Below, piece by piece: positions 24,353-31,713 of a DNA stretch of 41,352 bases. Position 1 is the first letter of the stretch, and every line of letters starts with the position of its first letter. The DNA lies in NCBI GenBank assembly GCA_003220345.1, contig QHSC01000096.1, positions 1-41,352 on the forward strand, written 5' to 3'. The notes beneath the pieces are model-generated. The model saw only the letters and a program-made list of their open reading frames with translations, made no database searches and had not been told where the DNA came from. This DNA comes from Candidatus Rokuibacteriota bacterium. GTDB lineage: Bacteria; Methylomirabilota; Methylomirabilia; Rokubacteriales; CSP1-6. The position numbers were made by a program, and so were the translations under genes.

Positions 24353-25402
24353 ATGGCGCCTCCCGAGTGGGCTCGCTACACGCACGCTCTGCCCTCCATC
24401 GCCTCCGCCGTCGGACGCACTCCCCTCGTCCGGCTGAACCGCATCACCGCCGACGTCACGCCCGCGCTCTACGTCAAGGTCGAGTGGTACGGCGCCACGG
24501 GCAGCCTCAAGGACCGCATCTATCTCCACATGTTCGAGCGCGCCGAGGCGCGGGGCGATCTCACGCCGGGCATGAGCGTCCTCGAATGCTCCACGGGCAA
24601 CGCCGGCATCGCCTGCGCCTGGGTGTCGGCGGTCAAGGGCTATGCGTGCACCATCGTCATGCCCGAGGGCATGAGCGAGGAGCGCAAGAAGATCATGCGC
24701 GCCTACGGCGCCGAGCTCGTCTTCACCAAGGGCGGCGAGAGCGACGTGGATCTTTCCCTCCGCAAGCTCGGGGAGATCCGCGCCGCGAATCCGTCGCGCT
24801 ACTGGGTGCCGGGGCAGTTCGACAATCCCGACAACATCGAGGCGCACATGCTGACCACCGGCCCCGAGGTGTGGGAGCAGATGGAGGGCAAGGTCGGCGC
24901 CTTCGTCGACTCCCAGGGCTCGGGCGGCCTCCTCACGGGAGTGGGGCGCTACCTGCGTGAGCGCGATCCCGCCGTGCGCCTCTACGCGGTCGAGCCCGCG
25001 GAGTGCGCGCTCCTCTCCGCCCGCGCGTGGGGGCATCACGGCATCGAGGGCATCGGCGACGGCTTTGTGCCGCGCAATCTCGACGTCGCCCAGCTGACCG
25101 GGATCATCACCACCACCACCGAGGAGAGCGTCGAGACCGCCCGCCGGCTCGCCAGGGACGAGGGGATCTTCTGCGGCATCTCGAGCGGCTGCAATGTCGC
25201 CGCCGCCCTCAAGCTGGCCCGCCGGCACCCCGAGCTTCCCTCCATCGTCACCATCATCAACGACACGGGCCAGCGCTACTTCACCACGCCGCTGTGCGGC
25301 GAGGCCAAGCACGTGGACATCCCGGAGCGCGACCATCCGCTCGATCCCCACACGGTGGAGCAGCTGGATCGCTACCAGAAAGATTGGGAGATCATCGCGT
25401 GA
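24353..25402 (+). CDS. PLP-dependent cysteine synthase-family enzyme
   Basis: 349 residues of fold-type II PLP enzyme. VGRTPLVRLNRI (20-31), GATGSLKDR with PLP lysine 53 (canonical N-P-x-G-S-x-K-D-R), STGNAGIA (80-87, phosphate/substrate loop) and GISSGCNVAAA near the C-terminus place it in the CysK/CysM/CBS family. These carry out beta-replacement or elimination on serine derivatives. The TSGNTG loop of cysteine synthases is STGNAG here, so it may use another amino acid substrate. ATG 24353 has no Shine-Dalgarno and follows an extended -10 by nine bases. The stop overlaps the CoA-transferase start (GTGA). Confidence 0.9.
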   Translation: MAPPEWARYTHALPSIASAVGRTPLVRLNRITADVTPALYVKVEWYGATGSLKDRIYLHMFERAEARGDLTPGMSVLECSTGNAGIACAWVSAVKGYACTIVMPEGMSEERKKIMRAYGAELVFTKGGESDVDLSLRKLGEIRAANPSRYWVPGQFDNPDNIEAHMLTTGPEVWEQMEGKVGAFVDSQGSGGLLTGVGRYLRERDPAVRLYAVEPAECALLSARAWGHHGIEGIGDGFVPRNLDVAQLTGIITTTTEESVETARRLARDEGIFCGISSGCNVAAALKLARRHPELPSIVTIINDTGQRYFTTPLCGEAKHVDIPERDHPLDPHTVEQLDRYQKDWEIIA

Positions 25403-26361
25403 CCATCTCCCCCCGCGAGTACGACTTCCAGGCGGCGCGGGCCCGGCTCGAGCGAAAGACCAAGACATCGGGCGAGAAGCTGACCACGCTCGAGGACGCC
25501 GTCGCTCGAATCAAGGACGGCGATCACCTCGCCTTCGGCGGCTGCCTCTTCTCGCGCACGCCCCTCGCCCTCATCCGCGCCCTGCTCCGTCGCCGCCCCC
25601 GGGGGCTCGGCATCTCGCGCAACCTCATGTGCTACGAGGGCGAGTGGTGCATGGTCGCGGGCGCCGTGGACAAGGTCGTCACGTCCTGGATGGGCATCGG
25701 CCTGCCCTGGGGCCTTTCCAAGATCGTGCGCGAGTACGTCGAGTCGGGCCGCGTGCCCGTGGAGGAGTGGAGCCACCTCGGAATCGGGCTGCGCTACCGC
25801 GCGGCGGCCATGGGCGTGCCCTTTCTGCCCGCCCTCACCATGCTGGGCTCGAGCCTCGTGGACGTGGGCGGCTCCAAGATCATCGACTGCCCGTATACGG
25901 GCGAGAAGCTCCTCGCCGTGCCCGCGCTCTTCCCCGACGTTGCCCTCCTGCACGTGCACCGCGCGGACCGCTTCGGCAATTGCCAGATCGACGGCTATGC
26001 CCACATGGATGCCGACATCTCCCGCGCGGCCGCCACCGTGCTCGTCACCGCGGAAGAGATCGTGAGTGAGGAGGAGATCCGCCGGACTCCCGACCGCACG
26101 ATCATCCCGGGCTTCATCGTGGACGCCCTCGTTCACGTGCCCCACGGCGCCTACCCGCACGAGTGCTACGGGCTGTACGACGCCGAGCCGGGCCACTTCG
26201 GCGCGTATGTCGAGAGCATCAACGCGCGCGGCTCGGCCGCCGTGCAGGAATACCTGGACCGCTATGTCTACGGCCCCGCGACCCACGCGGAGTATCTGGC
26301 CCTCTTCGGCACGTCGGCCCTCGCGGAGGCGGAGCGGCGCGGGAAGGAGCTGGTGTCGTGA
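25399..26361 (+). CDS. CoA-transferase family I subunit A (glutaconate/3-oxoadipate type)
   Basis: 320 residues, starting at GTG 25399, which overlaps the previous stop as GTGA. LTTLEDAVARIKDGDHLAFGGCLFSRTPLALIRALLRR resembles the alpha-subunit start of glutaconate CoA-transferase. DVALLHVHRADRFGNCQIDGY mid-protein corresponds to the conserved GNaxxxG segment of family I subunits. With the next gene it moves CoA between carboxylic acids in the cytoplasm. It is longer than 3-oxoacid CoA-transferase alpha (about 230) and close to GctA (about 320), so a GctA-like relation is preferred. Substrate unknown. Confidence 0.88.
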   Translation: MTISPREYDFQAARARLERKTKTSGEKLTTLEDAVARIKDGDHLAFGGCLFSRTPLALIRALLRRRPRGLGISRNLMCYEGEWCMVAGAVDKVVTSWMGIGLPWGLSKIVREYVESGRVPVEEWSHLGIGLRYRAAAMGVPFLPALTMLGSSLVDVGGSKIIDCPYTGEKLLAVPALFPDVALLHVHRADRFGNCQIDGYAHMDADISRAAATVLVTAEEIVSEEEIRRTPDRTIIPGFIVDALVHVPHGAYPHECYGLYDAEPGHFGAYVESINARGSAAVQEYLDRYVYGPATHAEYLALFGTSALAEAERRGKELVS

Positions 26362-27140
26362 GCGCGGGCGGCGGAAGCGGCGTCACCGCCAACGAGCTGC
26401 TCGCCGTCATGGGCGCGCGCGAGCTGAAGGACAACATGACGGTCTTTGCCGGCGTGGGCGCTCCCCTGATGGCTTCGGCGCTCGCCCAGCGCACGCATGC
26501 CCCGGGCCTGACCATGATGGTCGAGGGCGGCGTCATCGGGCCGAAGTGGAAGCCCGGCGCGCTCCCCATCTCGACCAACGAGATGCGCGCGGCCTATCAT
26601 GCCCAGATGCTGCCGGGGATCACGGACGCCTTCCTGCTCGCGCAGCGGGGGTTTTTCGACATCGGCTTCATCGGGGGAGCCCAGATCGACCGTTACGGCA
26701 ACCTCAACACGAGTGCCATCGGGGGCAGCTACGAGCGGCCCAAGGTCCGGCTGCCCGGCAGCGGCGGCGCCAACGACATCATCTCGCTTTGCCGCGAGGT
26801 CATCATCCTCACCGTGCACGAGAAGCGGCGCTTCTCGGAGACGGTGGATTTCATCACGAGCCCGGGCTGGCTCGACGGCGGCGAGAGCCGCCGCAAGAGC
26901 GGGCTGCTCTTCGGAGGCGTCGCGCGCGTGGTCACCACCCTCGGCGTCTTCGGCTTCGAGCCCGAGAGCCGGCGGATGCGCCTCGAGGCCCTGCATCCCG
27001 GCGTCTCCGTCGACACGGTCCGTGCCAGCACGGGCTTCGAGCTCGCCGTGGCGAGCACCCTCCCCACCACCGCGCCTCCCACCGAGGAAGAGCTGGGGAT
27101 ACTGCGTATGCTCGATCCCGCGCGGCAGTTCATAGGCTGA
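26358..27140 (+). CDS. CoA-transferase family I subunit B (GctB-like)
   Basis: 260 residues from GTG 26358, sharing a GTGA overlap with the subunit A stop. The catalytic-glutamate motif VEGGVIGPK is seen with Glu56, equivalent to the Glu in the VESG segment of glutaconate CoA-transferase beta that forms the CoA thioester. FIGGAQIDRYGNLNTSAIG is the second family signature. Length matches GctB (about 265). It pairs with the upstream subunit. A GGAG precedes the next gene 10 bp downstream, so the operon continues. Confidence 0.9.
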   Translation: MSAGGGSGVTANELLAVMGARELKDNMTVFAGVGAPLMASALAQRTHAPGLTMMVEGGVIGPKWKPGALPISTNEMRAAYHAQMLPGITDAFLLAQRGFFDIGFIGGAQIDRYGNLNTSAIGGSYERPKVRLPGSGGANDIISLCREVIILTVHEKRRFSETVDFITSPGWLDGGESRRKSGLLFGGVARVVTTLGVFGFEPESRRMRLEALHPGVSVDTVRASTGFELAVASTLPTTAPPTEEELGILRMLDPARQFIG

Positions 27141-27150
27141 GGAGATTCCC

Positions 27151-28086
27151 GTGACCCACTTCGGTCTGGCCATCCGCAATTTCGTCGGCCCCGGCGAGGT
27201 CCCTGATGTCCCGGGCCTCTACGCCTACGCCGAGCGCGCCGAGGCCCTCGGCTTCGAGTCGCTGTGGGCCTGGGACCACATCCTCCTGGGCGTCGAGCCC
27301 TCCTTCCCCATCATCGACTCGATCACCACCCTCGGCGCCGTGGCGGCGCGGACCAGCAAGATCAAGCTCGGCACGGGCGTGCTCGTGCTGCCCCTCCGCA
27401 ATCCCGTGGTCACCGCCAAGGCCCTGGGCAGCCTGGACGTGATCTCGGGCGGGCGCCTCGTCCTGGGCGTGGCGGCGGGCTGGTACGCGCGCGAGTTCGA
27501 CGCCGTGGGCGTGCCTTTCAAGCAGCGCGGCCGCGTCTTCGAGCGCAACCTGGACATCCTCCTGCGCCTGTGGACCGAAGAGCGCGTCACCCTCAAGGTC
27601 GACGAGTTCAACCTGCGCGAGGCGGTCATGGTGCCGCGCACGGTCCAGCGCCCCCGTCCGCCCGTGCTCATCGGAGGCTATGTCGACGCTGTCCTCAAGC
27701 GCGTGGCCACGGTGGGCGACGGGTGGCTGACCTACTTCTACACGCCCGAGAGCTTCACCAAGTCCTGGCAGAAGATCCACGCCTTCGCGAAAGAGGCCGG
27801 CCGCGACCCCTCTCGCCTCACCGCCACCAACCAGCTGGCCATTTACGTGGGCAGGAACCGTGAGGAGACCGAGAAGGACATGCGCCAGTGGCTGTCCACC
27901 GAGTGGGATACGGCGGCCTGGAGCGAGTCCACCATCGAGCACGCCATCCACGGCTCGGCCGAGCAGTGCATCGAGCAGCTCCGGGCCCACGTGAAAACGG
28001 GCGTGAATAGGATTATCCTGATCCCGTACCGCTACCAGCCCGCCCAGGTGGAGCGGATCGCCAAGGAGGTCATGGCAAAGCTATGA
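27151..28086 (+). CDS. LLM-class F420-type oxidoreductase (luciferase-like)
   Basis: 311 residues beginning at GTG 27151, with GAGGAG eight bases upstream. The N-terminal YAERAEALGFESLWAWDHI and the segments IKLGTGVLVLPLRNPV and SGGRLVLGVAAGW fit the F420-dependent LLM subfamily (TIGR03619-like), which reduces or oxidises small organics using F420 or flavin. The stop overlaps the pxpA-like ATG as ATGA. It differs clearly from the other two LLM proteins in the window. No F420 biosynthesis genes are visible, so the cofactor cannot be decided. Confidence 0.9.
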   Translation: MTHFGLAIRNFVGPGEVPDVPGLYAYAERAEALGFESLWAWDHILLGVEPSFPIIDSITTLGAVAARTSKIKLGTGVLVLPLRNPVVTAKALGSLDVISGGRLVLGVAAGWYAREFDAVGVPFKQRGRVFERNLDILLRLWTEERVTLKVDEFNLREAVMVPRTVQRPRPPVLIGGYVDAVLKRVATVGDGWLTYFYTPESFTKSWQKIHAFAKEAGRDPSRLTATNQLAIYVGRNREETEKDMRQWLSTEWDTAAWSESTIEHAIHGSAEQCIEQLRAHVKTGVNRIILIPYRYQPAQVERIAKEVMAKL

Positions 28087-28862
28087 GCGTCTACATCGAC
28101 ATCAACTGCGACATGGGCGAGAGCTACGGCCGCTGGACCCTGGGGCGCGACGAGGACGTCATGCCCCACATCACGTCGGCCAACATCGCCTGCGGCTTCC
28201 ACGGCGGCGACCCGCACGTGATGCGCAAGTCCGTCGAGCTCGCCCTCACGCACGGCGTGGCCATCGGGGCGCACCCCGGCCTGCCCGACCTCATGGGCTT
28301 CGGCCGGCGGCGCATGGACGTGAGCCCGCAGGAGATCAAGGACATCCACCGCTACCAGGTGGGCGCGCTCTGGGCCTTCGTCAAGGCCTCCGGCTCCACG
28401 CTCCAGCACGTCAAGGCCCACGGCATCCAGTACCACATGTTCGAGGACAATCTCGAGCTCGGCCGCGCCTCGGCCGAGCAGGTGGCCGAGCTCGACCCGA
28501 GCCTGATCCTCATGGTCATGGCCATGACCAAGTACGACGCGGAGGCCCGCAAGACCAAGGCCCGGGTGGCCGCCGAGGGATTCGCCGACCGCGTCTACGC
28601 CGATGACGGCCAGCTCGTCTCGCGCAGGCTCGGCAAGGACGCCCTGGTCAGCGATCCGTCGAAGGCGGCGGACCAGGCCGTGCGGATGGCCATGGAGCAG
28701 AAGGTGACGACGATCAGCGGCAAGACCATTGCGGCCAAGGTGGACACCATTTGCATCCACGGCGACAGCCCGGGGGCGGAGAAGATCGTGGCCGCCGTCC
28801 GGGACGGCCTCGTCAAGGCGGGAGCCACCGTCAAGCCGCTGCGCGACTGGTTCAAGGGCTAG
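28083..28862 (+). CDS. PxpA-like (LamB/YcsF family) 5-oxoprolinase subunit A homologue
   Basis: 259 residues. DINCDMGES (6-14), ITSANIACGFHGGDP (30-44) and GAHPGLPDLMGFGRR follow the PxpA pattern, and CIHGDSPGA near the C-terminus fits too. The segment that is usually KPHGALY reads KAHGIQY (111-117), a departure at a normally conserved site. PxpA works with PxpB and PxpC to open 5-oxoproline with ATP; neither partner is in the window. The gene overlaps the LLM stop (ATGA) and ends the operon. It may act on a different lactam or alone (inference). Confidence 0.88.
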   Translation: MSVYIDINCDMGESYGRWTLGRDEDVMPHITSANIACGFHGGDPHVMRKSVELALTHGVAIGAHPGLPDLMGFGRRRMDVSPQEIKDIHRYQVGALWAFVKASGSTLQHVKAHGIQYHMFEDNLELGRASAEQVAELDPSLILMVMAMTKYDAEARKTKARVAAEGFADRVYADDGQLVSRRLGKDALVSDPSKAADQAVRMAMEQKVTTISGKTIAAKVDTICIHGDSPGAEKIVAAVRDGLVKAGATVKPLRDWFKG

Positions 28863-28949
28863 GGTCGGAAGGCTCGGCGCCGATTCGACGGAACGGAGAG
28901 GCCCTCAGCCGGGTTTGTGGTTCATGACATCCACACACGGGGAGGCCCC

Positions 28950-29495
28950 ATGCGAACATCGCTGCTGCTCCGGAGCGTCGTAGTCGCGGTCCTGATGAGC
29001 GTCGCCCTCGCGGGGAGCGCGAGCGCGCTCGAGGTCGGGCAGAAGGCTCCCGACTTCGCCCTCAACGGCACCGACGGCAAGCCCGTCAAGCTGTCCGACT
29101 TGACGGCCAAGGGTCCCGTCGTCCTCTACACCTTCATCGCCGCCTTCACCCCGACCTGAACGAAGGAGATGAAGGGCTTCGAGGCGGCCTTGCCGCAGTT
29201 CGAGGCCCTGGGTGCCCAGGTCGTGGGCATCAGCACTGACCATCACCTCGCCCTCGCCGCGTGGCAGAAGGATCAGGGCAGCAAGCAGCTCTTCCTCTCC
29301 GATTTCCGGCGTCAGATGCTCCCCGCGTACGGCGCGATGCAGACCGACGAGAAGAGCCCGGTGTACCGCTATGCGAAGCGGGCTTATTTCATCATCGACA
29401 AGACCGGGACGGTGAAGTTCGTGAAGGTCATGGACAACCCCCTCGACCTGCTCGACGCGGAAGAGGTCCTGAAGGCCACCAAGGCCGCCTCCTGA
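28950..29495 (+). CDS. Exported selenocysteine-containing peroxiredoxin (AhpC/TSA redoxin) with in-frame TGA at the peroxidatic position
   Basis: Read through the TGA at 29157-29159, the frame gives 181 residues. A signal peptide (about 1-26, ending ASA) is followed by LEVGQKAPDFAL, the standard peroxiredoxin start, and FTPT-U-TKEMKGF with Sec at residue 70. Peroxiredoxins have TPxCT there, so the TGA sits exactly at the peroxidatic cysteine; Thr67 and Arg144 (KRAYFIID) complete the active site. There is no cysteine elsewhere, so it would be a 1-Sec enzyme needing an external thiol reductant. The frame is identical on both sides. GGGGAGG precedes ATG 28950. A stem-loop sits at 29174-29208. 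A genuine stop, or a TGC-to-TGA sequencing error, is the main alternative. Function: periplasmic peroxide reduction (inference). Confidence 0.8.
29174..29208 (+). promoter_or_regulatory. Candidate bacterial SECIS stem-loop
   Basis: Starting 14 bases after the TGA, GGGCTTCGAG (29174-29183) pairs with TTCGAGGCCC (29199-29208) over ten positions, including two G-U pairs. Inside it GCGGC (29184-29188) pairs with GCCGC (29192-29196) around a CTT loop, leaving an AG bulge at 29197-29198. The apical loop lies 29 bases after the TGA, within the usual spacing for bacterial SECIS elements. The loop lacks the GGU seen in the E. coli fdhF element, so assignment rests on position and stem strength. Confidence 0.55.
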
Positions 29496-29510
29496 TTTGC
29501 CGCTGAAGCT

Positions 29511-29543
29511 TCCGGCGGGGAGCTGGTGACGCTCCCCGCCGGA
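29511..29543. terminator. Perfect 13-bp hairpin between convergent genes
   Basis: TCCGGCGGGGAGC (29511-29523) and GCTCCCCGCCGGA (29531-29543) are exact inverted repeats around a seven-base loop. It starts 15 bp after the selenoprotein stop and ends 23 bp before the end of the convergent gene. Neither side carries a T-run, so it may end transcription in both directions only weakly, or protect 3' ends. Confidence 0.5.
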
Positions 29544-29566
29544 GCACGTCGTCTCGAGGGTTCGCG

Positions 29567-30097
29567 TCAGCGAGGCCGACCTTGCGCTGACCCCAGCTCG
29601 ATCTCCCGCAGTCCACGCACCTTGAGGGCATCGGGGGCGAACCGCCCCCCTACCGCGACGCCGCCGGGCAAGGGCGTGTAGAGCTCGATCCCGATCGTGG
29701 CAATGGGCAGGGAGGTCGCGCCGGGCCTCGGAGCATCGAGAAGCTTCAGGGAAACGATGGCGAGGATCGGTCCGCTGTCCTCCGGAGTATCAGGAAGAGG
29801 CTCGCGGTCGAAAGCCTGGTTCGGGAACGCGGTCTTCATCGCCTTCTGGTGCACTTCCGAGTGATACCAGGCGACCAGGGCCTTCTTGCCCTCGAACCAG
29901 GCGAAGATCACGCGCTTGCCGCTCGACGTCTGCCCCGTCTCCACGCCGAGACAGCCGGGCCACGCCCTGGCCGCGCTGACCACGCTGGCGAAGTCCCCCG
30001 GGGGAGCCTGCGCGAGCGCCGGGGTGATCCAGGAGCAGACAAGGGCAAGGGCAACTGCCGCGACGATCACGCGGTGGCCACCGTGCTGGGTCGTCAT
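29567..30097 (-). CDS. Exported ABM-like (antibiotic biosynthesis monooxygenase fold) protein of unknown function
   Basis: 176 residues from ATG 30097 (MTTQHGGHRV), chosen because AGGAGA lies seven bases upstream. A signal peptide follows (hydrophobic about 10-28, ending ALAQA). The mature part begins FASVVSAARAWPGCLGVETGQ, then VIFAWFEGKKALVAWYHSEVHQKAM, the two halves of the small dimeric alpha/beta-barrel (ABM/quinol monooxygenase-like) domain. A distinct C-terminal region contains IGIELYTPLPGGVAVGGRFAP. ABM domains are usually cytoplasmic, so an exported version is uncommon. It lies 58 bp downstream of the amidohydrolase and is probably cotranscribed. Function not known. Confidence 0.75.
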   Translation of the reverse strand: MTTQHGGHRVIVAAVALALVCSWITPALAQAPPGDFASVVSAARAWPGCLGVETGQTSSGKRVIFAWFEGKKALVAWYHSEVHQKAMKTAFPNQAFDREPLPDTPEDSGPILAIVSLKLLDAPRPGATSLPIATIGIELYTPLPGGVAVGGRFAPDALKVRGLREIELGSAQGRPR

Positions 30098-30155
30098 GAC
30101 GAGGTCTCCTTTCACGCTCATACGTCGTCTCTCGCGGGCCGCGCGTCGGCGCCGC

Positions 30156-31607
30156 TCAGCCCTGGAGCACCCATCCGTACTGGGTCAGGCTCGGCCGCGC
30201 CCCCTCTTCCAGGTAGGCCGCTTTCAGCTTCGACACGTAGTCGGGAGGCACCGGGTTGCGCTGGAGGCCCGGATCGATCCCGTAGACGCGGGCGCCGTTG
30301 AGGCCGAAGATCTGCGCCTTCACGTCAGGGGTGAGCGGGCGGTACCCGAACCGCTTCATGAGCGACTCGGGCATCGTGAACCGGCGCAGGGCCTCGATCT
30401 GCCACTGGGGCGAGCCCCACCAGATGGAATCCGTGCCCCAGAGCACGTGATCGGCGCCGAAGGCCTGGACGAGCATGCCGAGGACATGCCCGCAGACCAG
30501 GGGCGAGGTGATCACCATCTGTCCAAAGGTGGCGCCCAGCTCCGCGTAGATGTTGGTGAGGCCAGGGTTGCGGAGGCGGATGTCGCAGAGATCGGTGACC
30601 CAGTCCACGCGCGACGACGTGCGGAACTCGTCGCGCGCGGCCTCCATGGCGGGGCGGAGGGAGTGGAAGGCCGAGTGATAGACGATGAAGTTCAGGTCGG
30701 GAAAGTCCTTGGCCGCGCGCTCGAGGTCACGCGGATGCCAGTACTCCTCGACCCCGCCCTGGAGAGGCAGCCCCTTGTGGAGACAGATGTTCCTGATGCC
30801 GAGGCGGCGCGAGGCCTCCAGCATGGGGTACGCGACCTTCTCGTCGTCGATCCGCCACGGCTTCGGCGGGTTGCCGAAGGGCAGCCCCGTGTAACACTTC
30901 CACGCGCTGATCCTGAGGTCGGCGGCCTGACGCCGCATCTCGTCAAGATCCGCCGTGCCCTTGTTGGGGGACACCAGCCCGTGCGCGATGAGGCGCTGAG
31001 AGGCGGCCAGCCGGTTGATCACGTCCCGTGTCTCCGCCATCTTGTCCGGCGGCAGGATGTTGCTCGCCTCGGTCGCCGATGGAATGCCGCTGATCACGGC
31101 GACCGTGGTGTCGCTGTCCAGAAACATCTCCTTGATGTAGTTGCCGAGATAGAGATCGTCCATGGTGCCGCGATCCTTCTCGAGCTCGGAGTTCCAGGCG
31201 CGACCGACACGGCGCAGGCCAAGGAGATTCTGAAACTGCCGAGGCGCGGCGACGTGATGGGTCTGGACGTCGAAGATGAACTGGCCCGACGGCTTCCGCG
31301 CGTCGGCCGCCGCCGACTCGACGGCCTCCACGGGATCGACCTCGAAGAATCGTCCGAAGACCGTGTTCAAGGCGAGGAAGGCGGCCGCCATCCCCGCGCT
31401 GGAAGACAGGAAGTCGCGTCGGCCCACCCCGAGCCGGCGGGCGTTCGCTCGCGCCGTCTCCTGGAGCAGCGCGGCGACGCGTGCTTGCTCAGGCGTCTGC
31501 GACACCGGGACGTATTCCTCGTTCGAGACGACCCGCGTGGGGAGCGGAGAGAGCCCATCGGTCTCCGCGTCCAGCCGCCACTTCCGAACCCATCGACGTT
31601 CGCGCAT
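30156..31607 (-). CDS. Amidohydrolase-family protein with Tat-type signal
   Basis: 483 residues, start ATG 31607 with GAGGAGG six bases upstream. About 62 residues precede a twin-arginine motif, GVGRRDFL (61-67), and a hydrophobic stretch (about 68-84). The catalytic part begins IFDVQTHHV (111-119, in the usual metal-ligand position near the first strand), with CLHKGLP mid-protein and VLWGTDSIWWG near the end; these fit Amidohydro_2-type TIM-barrel hydrolases or decarboxylases. The long n-region before the Tat motif is unusual. It is divergent from a TetR gene and is the likely target of that regulator. Confidence 0.85.
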   Translation of the reverse strand: MRERRWVRKWRLDAETDGLSPLPTRVVSNEEYVPVSQTPEQARVAALLQETARANARRLGVGRRDFLSSSAGMAAAFLALNTVFGRFFEVDPVEAVESAAADARKPSGQFIFDVQTHHVAAPRQFQNLLGLRRVGRAWNSELEKDRGTMDDLYLGNYIKEMFLDSDTTVAVISGIPSATEASNILPPDKMAETRDVINRLAASQRLIAHGLVSPNKGTADLDEMRRQAADLRISAWKCYTGLPFGNPPKPWRIDDEKVAYPMLEASRRLGIRNICLHKGLPLQGGVEEYWHPRDLERAAKDFPDLNFIVYHSAFHSLRPAMEAARDEFRTSSRVDWVTDLCDIRLRNPGLTNIYAELGATFGQMVITSPLVCGHVLGMLVQAFGADHVLWGTDSIWWGSPQWQIEALRRFTMPESLMKRFGYRPLTPDVKAQIFGLNGARVYGIDPGLQRNPVPPDYVSKLKAAYLEEGARPSLTQYGWVLQG

Positions 31608-31673
31608 CTCGTTCCTCCTCTCGGCGCTTCCGGCGCTGGTTCCCGGGTGATGTGAACATTGGTAACATACACA

Positions 31674-31690
31674 TGTTGACAGTGTCAACA
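31674..31690. promoter_or_regulatory. Palindromic operator between amidohydrolase and tetR genes
   Basis: TGTTGAC-AGT-GTCAACA is a perfect 7-bp inverted repeat with a three-base spacer. It contains TTGACA on each strand, so the same palindrome supplies the -35 box of tetR and a possible -35 for the divergent amidohydrolase. This is a natural binding site for the adjacent TetR dimer, which would then repress both genes (inference). Confidence 0.65.
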
Positions 31691-31704
31691 CCAAAAGTTA
31701 TGGT
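31676..31704 (+). promoter_or_regulatory. Sigma70 promoter of the tetR gene
   Basis: TTGACA (31676-31681), a 17-base spacer and TATGGT (31699-31704). The -10 ends nine bases before the GTG start at 31714, implying a leaderless or near-leaderless message. The -35 lies inside the operator palindrome, as expected for autorepression. Confidence 0.6.
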
Positions 31705-31713
31705 GGGTCAACC

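Noticed and set aside
29169-29495. Separate short gene starting at ATG 29169
   Set aside because: It would be a peroxiredoxin fragment without the active site, in the same frame as the upstream part. Although GAAGGAG lies just before this ATG, reading through the TGA explains both halves as one protein.
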